A DNA stretch of 64,000 nt from Polyangium sp. y55x31 (GTDB taxonomy: Bacteria; Myxococcota_A; Polyangia; Polyangiales; Polyangiaceae): contig NZ_JARZHG010000005.1 in assembly GCF_029946505.1 (NCBI RefSeq), positions 186,001-250,000 on the forward strand. Reading direction: 5' to 3'. The notes below the pieces were generated by a model. The model ran no database searches, was not told the DNA's origin, and saw nothing but the letters and a program-made list of their open reading frames with translations. Shown one piece after another: positions 40,169 through 49,417 of the stretch (position 1 is the first letter of the stretch; every line of letters begins with the position of its first letter). A program made the position numbers and the translations under genes.

Positions 40169-40744
40169 TCAGGGGTTCGCCGGTTCTTCGGGCGCGCCCT
40201 GTTCCTTGTTTTCCGAATCCCAGTCGCCGCCGCCGATGTCGGAGGCTCCCGTGCCGCCGATCGACGCGAGGTCCGGGTTCACGTTGCGCTGCTTGACCGC
40301 GTCCCACGGCTCGCCGACCTCGTCCTTGTCGAAGCCGATCTCGCCGGCGAACGTGTCGTCGACGTTGTCACCCGCGGGGCGCTTGTACTTGAAGTAGCCG
40401 CGGCCGCTCTTCGCCGCGTTGGGCCCGACGAGGCCCTGGGTGTACTCGGTCCACTCGAACCTGATGACGTCCCCGGTGGCCTCGCCCTTCAGCTTGCCCC
40501 ACCGGTCCTTGTGCGGGCGGATCCACTTGCCCTCGACCACGTTGCCGTCCTGGACGAGGTGCAGGTAGCCGTAGAGCTCGCTGAAGTAGACGCCGGTCCA
40601 GCTCGCGCCGGAAGGCATGTCACCGGGCTGAAGATCCGCGGCTTTGGCGCCGCCCGAGCCACCTGCGCAGCCCACCGTCGAAAGAGGAGCGCCGACGAGC
40701 GCCATCGCCGTCACGACCAACCAGAGCGAACGCTTCCATTTCAT
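40169..40744 (-). CDS. lipoprotein of unknown function
   Basis: A 191-residue predicted lipoprotein: signal peptide with lipobox TVGC (Cys26), Gly/Ala-rich linker, then a domain with SWTGVYFSELYGYLHLVQDGNVVEGKW (about 48-73), which resembles a small beta barrel, and an acidic, disordered C terminus. I cannot name the family. It overlaps the lpxK stop by four bases (ATGA), so it is co-translated with the lipid A kinase and the product may belong to outer-membrane assembly; that is inference from coupling alone. Confidence 0.8.
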   Translation of the reverse strand: MKWKRSLWLVVTAMALVGAPLSTVGCAGGSGGAKAADLQPGDMPSGASWTGVYFSELYGYLHLVQDGNVVEGKWIRPHKDRWGKLKGEATGDVIRFEWTEYTQGLVGPNAAKSGRGYFKYKRPAGDNVDDTFAGEIGFDKDEVGEPWDAVKQRNVNPDLASIGGTGASDIGGGDWDSENKEQGAPEEPANP

Positions 40745-41772
40745 GGGGCCGGGAGCCTAGCACAGGCAGGTGCGCCCTCGCGCGAGCCTCGAAACGAGAG
40801 CCGAGCGAGGAGCGGGCTCACGTCGATCCGATGATCGAGGGCGAGGACCGGAGCACCGCCGAGCCGGGGCGGGAGCTTGGTAGCGCACCGAGCCGTGGTG
40901 AGCCAGGCGTCGAGGCCAAGGTCTCGGGCACGATCGAGGGTCCCAGGGTCGAAGCGGGCGTGGTCGGCCAGGCAGAGGACCGCGCGAGGGTGGATGCGCT
41001 CACGATCGAGCGCAGCGAGCAGTCGATCGGGGCGCGCGATGGCCACGAGCAGTCCGACGCGCTGCGAAGCGAGGGATGCGAGGTCGTGACGGCGGCCGGA
41101 CGCGTCGAGGGCGCCATCGATCGAGGAGGCGAGCGGTACCGCGCTCGCAGGCAGAGCCGGCGAGCGCGCGCCGCCGAGCGCGACGACGTGATCGGCCGCT
41201 TCGACGAGCGCGGACGCGGGGGCGCGGAGATCACCGAGCGGAGGGCAGACGCCGGCGCCGAACGGGGAGGCGCCGTCGAGCACGAGGACGGCGTCGTCGA
41301 GGCGGCGCGGTGATGCCTGGAGGAGGCCGTCCACGACGAGGAGGGTTTTTCCGGACCGTACCGCAAGCGCGAGCGCGCCTTCGCGTCGCTTCGCCACGAA
41401 GACGGGCGCATCCATCGCAGCGAGCGCGCGCGCCGCGCAGAGGGCGTCGTCGCCGACGCGATCGACGGGATCCGCGGGGAAGACGCGGCGCGGGAAAGGC
41501 ACGCGCGCCTGGTAGCCGTGTCCGATGAGCGCGACGTCGTGACCTGCGAGCGCGAGCGCGCGCGCGAGCTCGATCGCCACCGGCGTCTTGCCCGCGCCGC
41601 CGAGGACCGCGCCGCCCACGCCGACGATCCGCGCGCCTTCAGGGAGCGTCACGGGGCGCGCCACGCGGGCGGCGGCGATCGCAGCCCATGCATTCGCGAG
41701 CGCGCGACCGGGCAAGGAAGGCTCGATCCCACGCTCGAGGCGTCGCGCGATGCGGGCGCGGAGAGAGTCCAT
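40741..41772 (-). CDS. lpxK: tetraacyldisaccharide 4'-kinase
   Basis: Phosphorylates the 4' position of the lipid A disaccharide intermediate at the inner membrane. 343 residues, standard length. Seen: VGVGGAVLGGAGKTPVAIEL P-loop (about 50-69), the conserved H-G/YQA segment GHGYQARVPFPRRVF, DGLLQASPRRLDDAVLVLD and the DHARFDPGTLD region near the C terminus. An N-terminal amphipathic/hydrophobic stretch (ALANAWAAIAAARV) can anchor it to the membrane. The ATG at 41772 is the first that gives the family start; the frame upstream is a shadow. The stop overlaps the lipoprotein gene by four bases. Confidence 0.93.
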   Translation of the reverse strand: MDSLRARIARRLERGIEPSLPGRALANAWAAIAAARVARPVTLPEGARIVGVGGAVLGGAGKTPVAIELARALALAGHDVALIGHGYQARVPFPRRVFPADPVDRVGDDALCAARALAAMDAPVFVAKRREGALALAVRSGKTLLVVDGLLQASPRRLDDAVLVLDGASPFGAGVCPPLGDLRAPASALVEAADHVVALGGARSPALPASAVPLASSIDGALDASGRRHDLASLASQRVGLLVAIARPDRLLAALDRERIHPRAVLCLADHARFDPGTLDRARDLGLDAWLTTARCATKLPPRLGGAPVLALDHRIDVSPLLARLSFRGSREGAPACARLPAP

Positions 41773-41880
41773 GGCGCTCGCCTCGAACGTAGCGCGCGGC
41801 GCGCAGGGCCGCGACGCGGCTCGTTCGATGTCGACGGCGCGCGCGGGATCGCGTAGGGCAAGAGGCCAGGAGGTTCGTCG

Positions 41881-42417
41881 ATGAAGCGTTCGTCCTTCTG
41901 GATCGCGGTCTTCGGGCTCTCGGCTCTCGCGTACGTCACGCCCGCGCGCGCAGACGTGGTTGGGCCGCCGCCGGACGAGTGCCCCGCGGGCACCGAGGGC
42001 GCGAGCTGCCACGGTGGGCCCTACTGCCGCCCCATCGAGTGCACCTCGGACGCGGAATGCGGGCGCGGCGAGACGTGCAAGGACACGCCGCTTTGTGTCT
42101 CCACGATCAACTGTGCCGGCCTCCTGCCGCCCGATGCGAGCCCCACGGACTACGATCGCGCGAAGATCGAAGGCTCCTGCCCGAACGGTAACGAGTGCGC
42201 CGCGGACGCGACCTGCAAGACGCAGAAGGTGTGTGTTCCCGCGGCCTCCTCCTCCTCGGCGGACAGCGACGCCGGGTGCGGGTGTCGGCTCGCGCCGTCC
42301 GCATCGTTCGAAGCCTCGCTCGGCGCGCTCGCGCTTGGGCTCGGCGTCGCGGCCTTCGCGCGCCGCCGTCAGCGCGCGGGTGCCGCGTCCCGCGCCTCGC
42401 GACAGCGCCGCGCATAA
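41881..42417 (+). CDS. secreted Cys-rich protein with MYXO-CTERM sorting tail
   Basis: A 178-residue exported protein: signal peptide 1-24 (ending PARA), a compact Cys-rich domain with about fourteen Cys (residues 34-118), a short Ser linker, and a C-terminal MYXO-CTERM tail: the GCGC motif (132-135), a membrane helix (about 145-160) and a basic end RRR (161-163). Such tails are cut and anchored by myxosortase-type enzymes in myxobacteria, which places the protein at the cell surface. Function of the Cys domain is unknown. The 3' end overlaps the convergent lipoprotein gene at 42369-42417 by 49 bases. It is divergent from lpxK. Confidence 0.88.
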   Translation: MKRSSFWIAVFGLSALAYVTPARADVVGPPPDECPAGTEGASCHGGPYCRPIECTSDAECGRGETCKDTPLCVSTINCAGLLPPDASPTDYDRAKIEGSCPNGNECAADATCKTQKVCVPAASSSSADSDAGCGCRLAPSASFEASLGALALGLGVAAFARRRQRAGAASRASRQRRA

Positions 42418-43013
42418 CCCGAGGCGAGCGCGTCGATGCCCGGCGCGCCGTCGGGATGCGCGCGCAGATAGTCGAGCACGAGCCCCTCGCGCGTCTCCGC
42501 CGGCGCCGCCCAGAAATTTCCTTCGAACTCGTACCGTATGCGCGCCGACGCGCCGATCCCGAACGCGCGGCGCAGCTCGAGCTCCAGCGACAACGCCTTC
42601 GCCTCTGCGGCGAGCGCGCGCGCCGTGATCTCCTCGCAGTCGTCCTCGCGGCTGCTCGGCTCCACGCGGAGCCCCTCGGCCACGTGCGTGAGCAGGTGCG
42701 CGACCCGCGCCGCGGCTTCTTCCGTACCGAGCGCCTCGTCGATCAGCACGGCGCCCGACGTCGTCACGGACGACACGCCGATACGACCGAAGCAGAACGA
42801 CACCCCGCCCTTCGCGAGCGCGCGGTCTCTCGCGCGCGCCCCCGCGGGCACCTCACCGAGCTTCGCCAGGATGCCCTCGGCCCGCGCCGCATCGGGGCGA
42901 AAGGGCGCGGGGCACGTGCTCGCGTGCGGCGCCTCCGACCGGCAACCGAGCGAGATGCATGGAGCAAGAACGAAGAGCGCGAAGAGCACGACTGCAACGC
43001 GAACGCTGGCCAC
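42369..43013 (-). CDS. hypothetical lipoprotein
   Basis: A 214-residue predicted lipoprotein when the GTG at 43013 is used: signal peptide with lipobox SLGC, then a soluble domain with RVAHLLTHVAEGL and a Cys pair in the region around DDCEEI. An ATG at 43094 would add 27 residues that spoil the signal peptide, so I favour the GTG. There is no named family I recognise; the HLLTH piece is not enough to claim a metalloprotease. Its 3' end overlaps the MYXO-CTERM gene by 49 bases on the other strand. Confidence 0.65.
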   Translation of the reverse strand: MASVRVAVVLFALFVLAPCISLGCRSEAPHASTCPAPFRPDAARAEGILAKLGEVPAGARARDRALAKGGVSFCFGRIGVSSVTTSGAVLIDEALGTEEAAARVAHLLTHVAEGLRVEPSSREDDCEEITARALAAEAKALSLELELRRAFGIGASARIRYEFEGNFWAAPAETREGLVLDYLRAHPDGAPGIDALASGYARRCREARDAAPAR

Positions 43014-43163
43014 GTGTGGCGTGACGCCCTCATGCTTCTTCGGGCGAACCCGCGGGCAAGGTGGGGCTTCGTGAGATCCTGTAAAGAGAATCACCTTGGA
43101 TCGCTGTCGTCTCCGGTTGCGGTCACCCGCGCTATCAGCCTACCGTAGGCAAGCGGTCGCGCG

Positions 43164-44075
43164 ATGAACGGAAACCTGAAGAAGCTCGTTCACCACACCG
43201 AAGAGGCAGTAAGCTTCGGGCTTTCGACCGTCTGCAAGCGGCTCGGCGCCGGCGTGCTCATGCGCGTGAAGGCGCAAGACGTCTTCCGAACGGAGGGCAG
43301 CGGTCTCTCGGACGAACTCCTCCAGTTCGTCGCCCGCGCCACGTTCGACTACGTCGCGGTCGATACGGAGCGCATGCCGCTCTTCGTCGTCCAGTTCGAC
43401 GGCACCTCGCACCCGACCGACGTCGCGAGCGTCAAGCAGCAGCAGGAGAACGAGATCTGCCGCAAGCTGCTCCTGCCGCTCGTGCGGGTACACGCCTTCC
43501 ACCTCTCGAAGAAGCACCACAGCATCGAGCTCATGACGCTCATGCTGGAGAGCTGGTTCGCCTCGAAGGGCATGCCGAGCGGCGGGGAGAAGTCGCGCTC
43601 GTTCCGCAGCGGCGAGATCGATCTCTTCGGCACCGCCGGCCCCGGCTCGACGGCGGCCCTCTCGGCGGGCTCCGCCTCTTCCGCGGCGGAATTTGATCCC
43701 ACCACGGGCGCGCTCGGCGACGTGCGCAGGAACATCCGCCGCATCTACGAGTCGGGCAAATGCAAGAGCCCCGTCGCGTCGTCCGTGATCGGCGTCGACG
43801 CGGCCGGCAACTTCCACGCCGTCGGGTTCGTCCGCGTGACGGACGAGGCCGTGGCGAGCTCGAAGATCGCGGTGCGCAACCAGCTCTTCCCCGCGACGAC
43901 GAACACGCTCGTCGACGAGATGCTCCTCTACGAGCTTTATCAGGAGCTGCTCGAATGCATCCGCGGCCGCGGCCGGCTCGTCTCGCGCGCCGAGCTCGGC
44001 GCCACGATCGCGGCCTTCCGCATGCGTTACAAGGTCAAGGCCGTCCCGCCGAGCATGCCGCCCGGCTCGTTCTGA
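43164..44075 (+). CDS. DUF2726-like protein (restriction-endonuclease-like fold)
   Basis: A 303-residue protein. Residues about 48-112 match the DUF2726 core: SDELLQFVARATFDYVAVD, FVVQFDGTSH, then QQQENEICRKLLLPLVRVH. From memory, DUF2726 nucleases carry a Glu just before the DG (IELDG); here the corresponding residue is Gln77, so catalysis could be lost or altered. A linker (about 125-165) and a C-terminal domain (about 170-300) with VIGVDAAGNFHAVGFVRV and the helical LLYELYQELLECIRG follow. No signal peptide, no named partner. Upstream of it runs a 150-base gap to the divergent lipoprotein gene. Function unknown; nucleic-acid binding is the best guess. Confidence 0.7.
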   Translation: MNGNLKKLVHHTEEAVSFGLSTVCKRLGAGVLMRVKAQDVFRTEGSGLSDELLQFVARATFDYVAVDTERMPLFVVQFDGTSHPTDVASVKQQQENEICRKLLLPLVRVHAFHLSKKHHSIELMTLMLESWFASKGMPSGGEKSRSFRSGEIDLFGTAGPGSTAALSAGSASSAAEFDPTTGALGDVRRNIRRIYESGKCKSPVASSVIGVDAAGNFHAVGFVRVTDEAVASSKIAVRNQLFPATTNTLVDEMLLYELYQELLECIRGRGRLVSRAELGATIAAFRMRYKVKAVPPSMPPGSF

Positions 44076-44175
44076 GCCTCGCCGGTTTTCTCGCCCGGCT
44101 GGGTTTTTCCTTTCGCAACGGCTTTCCTCCCGTCGCTCACGCGTCTCGGGTACCCTCGGCGTGTCCGAGGTGGCC

Positions 44176-44955
44176 ATGCATTCCCGAGCTCCTGCCTTTT
44201 TTGCCTTTGCCGCGGTTCTCCTCGTGGGTTCGAGCGCGTTCGCGCACGCCGTGCTGATGAACCCGCAACCCCTCACGAACGACGACAACGCGAAGAGCGG
44301 CCCGTGCGGCTGTTATTTCGGCGCGGGCCCCGAGGATCCCGCCGAAGACAGCTCTGCCTCGGCGTGCCCGGCCGGCTACAAGATCACCGACCTCATGGTC
44401 GGGCAGCCGCTCCAGGTCACGTGGAAGGAGACGGTCAACCACAATGGCAAGTTCCGCGTGGCGCTCTCGACGAAGTCGATCGACACGGTCAAGCGCGCGG
44501 ACCTCGACGCCGGGGTGATCTACGAGGCCAACGACGCGAACTCGCAGTCGGGCGGGCTCGTGAGCGCGACCATCACCGTCCCGAATACGCCGTGCGAGAA
44601 CTGCGTGATCCAGCTTCGCCAGTTCATGGAGGGCGCCTCGAAGCCCTACTACTACTCGTGCGCCGCCGTGAACATCGTCGACCCGAACGCGAGCAGCAGC
44701 GCGTCGAGCTCGACGGCGGCGTCGTCGTCGAGCTCGTCGGGCGCAGGCGGCGCGGGCGGCGAAGGTGGCGGCGGAGGCGGGATGGGCGGCTCGATCCCGG
44801 ACGACGTCGGCCCCGGCCCCGCGCCCTTCCAGGAGGACCAGCCGTCCGGGATTTGCAGCGCTTCGCCGTCGGCGCCCGGATCACCCGCCGCGCTAGCGCT
44901 CGTCCTCGCAGGCCTCGTGGCCCGCGCGGCGCGCAGCAAGAAGGCGCGGCGGTAG
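44176..44955 (+). CDS. LPMO-like (chitin-binding/AA10-related) secreted protein
   Basis: A 259-residue exported protein. Signal peptide 1-23 (cleavage FA|H) leaves His24 as the first residue, the hallmark of copper polysaccharide monooxygenases, followed by AVLMNPQPLTND. A second His-containing strand ETVNHNGKFRVAL supplies the other ligand. NCBI has a family named after Sorangium cellulosum sce4755 that fits this product. A Ser/Gly-rich linker and a C-terminal hydrophobic helix plus Lys/Arg end (LALVLAGLVARAARSKKARR) anchor it. ATG at 44176 follows GAGG with five-base spacing; the GTG at 44161 is less suitable. Its stop is 12 bases from the convergent hemL stop. Confidence 0.82.
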   Translation: MHSRAPAFFAFAAVLLVGSSAFAHAVLMNPQPLTNDDNAKSGPCGCYFGAGPEDPAEDSSASACPAGYKITDLMVGQPLQVTWKETVNHNGKFRVALSTKSIDTVKRADLDAGVIYEANDANSQSGGLVSATITVPNTPCENCVIQLRQFMEGASKPYYYSCAAVNIVDPNASSSASSSTAASSSSSSGAGGAGGEGGGGGGMGGSIPDDVGPGPAPFQEDQPSGICSASPSAPGSPAALALVLAGLVARAARSKKARR

Positions 44956-44967
44956 TCGAGGAGGAGA

Positions 44968-46242
44968 TCAGCCGAGCGACGCGCGCGCGGCTTCGACTGT
45001 GCGCGTGATGTCCTCGTCGGTGTGCGCCGCCGAGAGGAACGCCGCCTCGTATTGCGACGGCGGCCAGTAAATGCCCCGCGAGAGCATCCCCGCGTGCCAG
45101 GTCGCGAAGCGCTTCGTATCGCTCTGCGACGCCTCGGCCCACGACCGCACGGGTTTGTCGTTGAAGAACAGCGTGATCATCGAGCCCACGCGTTGCACCG
45201 TGGCCGGCACGCCCGCCTGCGCGGCCGCGTCTTTCAGGCCCGCTTCGAGTGCGGCGCCGAGCCGTTCGAGCTTCTCGTACACCTCGGGCACGAGCCGCTC
45301 GATCGTCGCGAGCCCGGCCGCGACCGCGACGGGGTTTCCGCTCAGCGTGCCCGCCTGGTAGACGGGCCCGAGCGGCGCGACCACGTTCATCACGTCCTCG
45401 CGGCCTCCGTAGGCCGCGAGCGGCATGCCGCCGCCGATGATCTTGCCGAGCGTCGTGAGATCCGCGCGCAGGCCGTAACGCTCCTGCGCGCCGCCGCGCG
45501 CGAGGCGGCAGCCCGTCATCACCTCGTCGAAGATCGAGAGCGCGCCGTGCTTGCGGCAGAGGGCGATGATCGCTTCGAGGAAGCCGGGCTCGGGCGGCAC
45601 GCAGCCCATGTTGCCGACGACGGGCTCCACGATGACGGCCGCGATCTCGCTGCCGCGGGCTGAAAACAGCGCTTCGAGCGCGGGGATGTCGTTGAAGGCG
45701 AGCGTCAGCGTCGTCTTCGCGGTGCCCTCGGGCACGCCGGCCGAATCGGGGACGCCGAACGTCGCGAGGCCGCTGCCTGCTTTGACCAGCAAGTGATCGG
45801 CGTGACCGTGGTAGCAGCCCTCGAACTTCACGATGACGTCGCGGCGCGTGAAGCCGCGAGCCACGCGGATCGCGCTCATCGTCGCCTCGGTGCCGGAGGA
45901 GACACAGCGGAGCTTCTCGATGCCCGGATACATCGCGCGCACGGCCTCGGCGAAGCGCACTTCGCGGGACGTCGGCGCGCCGAACGAAAGCCCGCCCTCC
46001 GCGGCCTCCTGCACGGCGCGGATCACGTCGGGGTGCGCGTGACCGAGCAGCGCCGGGCCCCAGGAGCCCACGTAATCGACGTACGCCGCGCCGTCTTCGC
46101 CGTACACGCGCGCGCCCTTGGCGCGGGCGATGAACACGGGGTTTCCGCCGACGGCGCGGAAGGCGCGGACGGGGCTGTTGACGCCGCCGGGGATGACGGC
46201 GCGGGCGCGCTCGAAGAGGGCCTGGGAGATGGTGTCGGACAT
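44968..46242 (-). CDS. hemL: glutamate-1-semialdehyde 2,1-aminomutase
   Basis: Converts glutamate-1-semialdehyde to 5-aminolevulinate for haem (C5 pathway). 424 residues, standard length. Seen: [43 protein letters not shown] and the PLP lysine Lys267 in [23 protein letters not shown] and the C-terminal [11 protein letters not shown]. The ATG at 46242 is the family start; the open frame upstream belongs to the opposite strand. The gene is alone on its strand, divergent from the amine oxidase gene, and converges with the LPMO-like gene. Confidence 0.97.
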   Translation of the reverse strand: MSDTISQALFERARAVIPGGVNSPVRAFRAVGGNPVFIARAKGARVYGEDGAAYVDYVGSWGPALLGHAHPDVIRAVQEAAEGGLSFGAPTSREVRFAEAVRAMYPGIEKLRCVSSGTEATMSAIRVARGFTRRDVIVKFEGCYHGHADHLLVKAGSGLATFGVPDSAGVPEGTAKTTLTLAFNDIPALEALFSARGSEIAAVIVEPVVGNMGCVPPEPGFLEAIIALCRKHGALSIFDEVMTGCRLARGGAQERYGLRADLTTLGKIIGGGMPLAAYGGREDVMNVVAPLGPVYQAGTLSGNPVAVAAGLATIERLVPEVYEKLERLGAALEAGLKDAAAQAGVPATVQRVGSMITLFFNDKPVRSWAEASQSDTKRFATWHAGMLSRGIYWPPSQYEAAFLSAAHTDEDITRTVEAARASLG

Positions 46243-46353
46243 GAGGCGGGTGACTATGCGCGCCTTGGGTCCGGGGGCAAGTCCGAGGTATCCTGCGGGG
46301 GGCTTTCTTCGCGCCGCGGCGCATCGCCGCTCGCGTTTTTCCCAGGGGAATCC

Positions 46354-48072
46354 ATGGCGAGAACACCGCTGCTTCGTTCCTTGTCCCGCCTCCTCCAGAT
46401 CAGCCGGGCCGCGCGCCAGAGCGGCATCCCTGCCGACGAGCTCCTCGCGATGCAGCGCGAGCGCGCGAGCTTGCCGCGCCGACGCTTCCTCGAGATGAGC
46501 GCGGCGGCGCTGACCTTGCCGCTCGCGGCGACCGCGTGTGGCGACGACCCTGCGAAACCTCCGGTCGAAGGGGAACCGACGATCGTGATCGTGGGCGGCG
46601 GCATCGCCGGCCTGCACTGCGCGTATCGGCTGAAGAAGCTCGGCGTCACGGCGACCGTGTACGAGGCTTCGAAGCGCATCGGCGGCCGCATGTACACCGA
46701 TCGGATGACGTTCCCGGATGGCCAGCACTGCGAGCTCGGCGGCGAGCTCATCGACACCGGCCACGAGACGATGCACGACCTCGCGGCCGAGCTCGGGATC
46801 GATCTGCTCGATTACAACGACGACGACCAGAGCCTCGAGCATCTCGTCGCGCACATCGGAGGCGTGAAGCTCACGGAGGCGGAGATCCTGTCGGGATTCG
46901 AGCCCATCGCGACGAAGATCGACGAGGCCCTCGCGACGCTCACGGATCAGGAAGACCTCTTCGTTTATTACAACAAGCCGAACGGCGGCGAGGCGCTCGA
47001 CAAGCTCTCGCTCTCGGCGTGGCTCGATCAGATCGGCGCGAGCGGGCCGGTGCGTACGCTCCTCGAGGTCGCGTACAACATCGAGTACGGCCTCGAGCCC
47101 GACGTGACGAACGTGCTCAACATGATGTTCCTGATCTCGACGGACACCTCGTCCTTCGAGGTCTTCGGCGACAGCGACGAGCTCTTCCACACGAAGGACG
47201 GCAACGACACGTTCCCCACGCGCCTCGCCGAGGCGCTGAGCCCCGAGCAGATCGAGCTCGACGCGACGCTCGTCTCGCTCCGCGAGGCGTCGGACGGGCG
47301 GTACGTGCTCACGTTCTCGCGCGAGAGCGGCACGTTCGAGGTCACGGCGGATCACGTGGTGCTCGCGCTCCCGTTCACGAAGCTCCGCGAGGTGACGATC
47401 GAGGTCGCGTTGCCCGACGTGAAGAAGCGCGCCATCAACGAGCTCGGCTACGGCACGAACGCGAAGCTCATGGTGGGTTTTTCCTCGCGGCCGTGGCGCG
47501 ACGCCGGTTCGAATGGCGAGACGTTCTCGGACCTCCCGTACCAGTCGACGTGGGAGACGAGCCGCCTGCAGCCGGGCGCGAGCGGCATCCTGACGAATTT
47601 CACCGGCGGCGATCCCGGCGTTCAGAGCGGCATGGGCACGCCCGAGGAGCGAGCGGCCGAGTTCCTGGATCAATTCGAACAGGTTTTTCCTGGAACCAAA
47701 GCGACCCACAATGGCAAGGTCGCGCGATTCCACTGGCCGACGCACCCGTACACGCTGGGGAGCTACTCCGCCTACAAGGTCGGGCAATACACGACGATCA
47801 CCGGGTCCGAGTCGGAGCGGGTCAAGAACCTCCATTTCGCCGGGGAACACACGAGCCTCGACGCGCAAGGGTACATGGAGGGCGGCGCGCTCTCGGGCGC
47901 GATCGCCGCGGACGAGATCGCGTCGGATCTGGGTATCTCGACGCAAACGCTCTTGCGCGGGCAGGAGGAGCGGCCGCGATCTTTGTGGCTGCCGGGCGAC
48001 CGCATCCTCTCGCGGGCGCGCGCGGCGCGAACGCATCGGCGCTGGAAGGCGGCCTTGCGGCGGGCCCGCTGA
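46354..48072 (+). CDS. Tat-exported FAD-dependent amine oxidase (lipoprotein)
   Basis: A 572-residue flavin monoamine oxidase-type enzyme: oxidises an amine (or a related substrate) to imine with H2O2 release. Residues 42-62 carry a twin-arginine signal ([14 protein letters not shown]) with lipobox AATAC (Cys62), so it is folded before export and lipid-anchored outside. FAD domain: [15 protein letters not shown] (about 75-89), [10 protein letters not shown] and the C-terminal [20 protein letters not shown] that binds FAD in this family. The substrate domain is in the middle; a helical C-terminal tail follows. AGGGGAA upstream of ATG 46354 supports the start. Possible roles include polyamine or D-/L-amino-acid breakdown at the surface. 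Confidence 0.87.
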   Translation: MARTPLLRSLSRLLQISRAARQSGIPADELLAMQRERASLPRRRFLEMSAAALTLPLAATACGDDPAKPPVEGEPTIVIVGGGIAGLHCAYRLKKLGVTATVYEASKRIGGRMYTDRMTFPDGQHCELGGELIDTGHETMHDLAAELGIDLLDYNDDDQSLEHLVAHIGGVKLTEAEILSGFEPIATKIDEALATLTDQEDLFVYYNKPNGGEALDKLSLSAWLDQIGASGPVRTLLEVAYNIEYGLEPDVTNVLNMMFLISTDTSSFEVFGDSDELFHTKDGNDTFPTRLAEALSPEQIELDATLVSLREASDGRYVLTFSRESGTFEVTADHVVLALPFTKLREVTIEVALPDVKKRAINELGYGTNAKLMVGFSSRPWRDAGSNGETFSDLPYQSTWETSRLQPGASGILTNFTGGDPGVQSGMGTPEERAAEFLDQFEQVFPGTKATHNGKVARFHWPTHPYTLGSYSAYKVGQYTTITGSESERVKNLHFAGEHTSLDAQGYMEGGALSGAIAADEIASDLGISTQTLLRGQEERPRSLWLPGDRILSRARAARTHRRWKAALRRAR

Positions 48073-48081
48073 TTCGTTTCC

Positions 48082-49200
48082 TCACCCACCCCCGCACCGC
48101 GCCACCGCGGACAGCATCTTGAGCAGCGTCGTTCCTTCCCGCACGAGCGCCGGCACGTCCCGCAGCGTCGTCCCGGGATCCGCCTTGTGCGTGTGCCCGT
48201 AAAGCCCCGTCACGTGAATGCCCTGACAAACGCCTTCGGGCAGGCGTTTGGCCAGGGCGAACGCCTGCTCGTACGGGATCACGTCGTCGTCCGCGCCGTG
48301 GATGAAATGCACCGGGCAGCGGATGTCCTGTAAAAACGGGCCTGGATCGAGCCACGCGAACGCGTCGCCCGATCGACCGAGCGCCGCCTCGACGAGCGCC
48401 TTCGTGTCGCCCGTGGCCCCCGTCGCGGCGAAGAACAAGGGCCGCTCCGCGGGCGCGAGCTCGTCCGCGACGGACCGCGCAATGGCTTGCCATTTCCCGT
48501 CGACCTTCATCTCGGGCCGCCCCCACGTCGCCTCCACGTATTTTCGCAGCGCGGCGACGAGCGGCGCCGGATCCTCGGGTTTGTCGTCGAGCCACGGCAG
48601 GAGGTTCATGAACACGACCGGGCGGTTCAGTGGGTCGTGCGCCGCGCCCGGGCGACCGTGGATGCAGAATCGCAACGTGTCCCCGAAATCGGCATACCCG
48701 CCGAATACGATCAAGGAGCCCACCTCGGAGGCCAGGCCCGACCGCGAAGCGAGCCACAGCGATGGCAGCGACCCGAACGAAATGGAGAAGACGCCCGGCC
48801 GACCCGGCGGCCGACCCGGGAGCGCGAGCAATGCCGAGAATGCGCGCGACATGTCGTCGAAGATGCGTTCACCGAGCACGAGCGAGGTGAAATCGGGCAG
48901 CCGCGGCGCGAGCACCGTGAGGCCCGCGGCCGCGAGGATCCGCGCGAAGCGATCCATCCGCGCGTCGAGCGGGCCGAGGTAATGCAGCCCCGGCACGAGC
49001 AGGAGCGAGCCCACGGGCGCGCGCCTCTGCGATCGGTAGACGAAGGCCGAAAACGCTCGATCCTCGGCGCGGCGACCTTCGATCAAAAGCTCCTCGCGGC
49101 TCACGTCACGCGGCATCACCTGCCCGTCCGTCCAGGGGCCGAGCCATCGCCCTAGCTCGATCATCGTCCGCAGGTCCACGAGGGGCCGCACGCGCGACAT
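48082..49200 (-). CDS. alpha/beta hydrolase
   Basis: A 372-residue protein with an alpha/beta-hydrolase fold: VGSLLLVPGLHYLG (oxyanion-hole region), nucleophile motif FSISFGSLPS (Ser in S-x-G-like turn rather than GxSxG), an acidic residue in HGADDDVIP and a His in YGHTHKADPG near the C terminus. The nucleophile context departs from the classical GxSxG, and no signal peptide is visible, so it is likely cytoplasmic. The start at 49200 has AAAGGAG just upstream. Function unknown; it may be an esterase or a non-catalytic relative. Confidence 0.75.
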   Translation of the reverse strand: MSRVRPLVDLRTMIELGRWLGPWTDGQVMPRDVSREELLIEGRRAEDRAFSAFVYRSQRRAPVGSLLLVPGLHYLGPLDARMDRFARILAAAGLTVLAPRLPDFTSLVLGERIFDDMSRAFSALLALPGRPPGRPGVFSISFGSLPSLWLASRSGLASEVGSLIVFGGYADFGDTLRFCIHGRPGAAHDPLNRPVVFMNLLPWLDDKPEDPAPLVAALRKYVEATWGRPEMKVDGKWQAIARSVADELAPAERPLFFAATGATGDTKALVEAALGRSGDAFAWLDPGPFLQDIRCPVHFIHGADDDVIPYEQAFALAKRLPEGVCQGIHVTGLYGHTHKADPGTTLRDVPALVREGTTLLKMLSAVARCGGG

Positions 49201-49417
49201 ATTTCTCCTTTCGCGAGCCCTCGCCCGCGACGCCCACGACGATAACCTCGGTCGCGCCCCCTGGAAAACGCGTGTGCCACTTCGTGATGTAATGTGTTTG
49301 GCATCACGATCTCGGGGTTTGCGAGAAATTTGTCGCGATGCAGCAATCGGGTTGGATCTTGCTCACGCCGTCGGAAAGAAGCCCAGCGGAGGGAGGTTTT
49401 GCTACCCTCGGGGGGCC

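Noticed and set aside
44968-48036. A 1022-codon minus-strand frame extending upstream of hemL
   Set aside because: Only the part from 46242 is hemL; the rest is antisense to the Tat amine oxidase, which has clear FAD motifs and a signal peptide.
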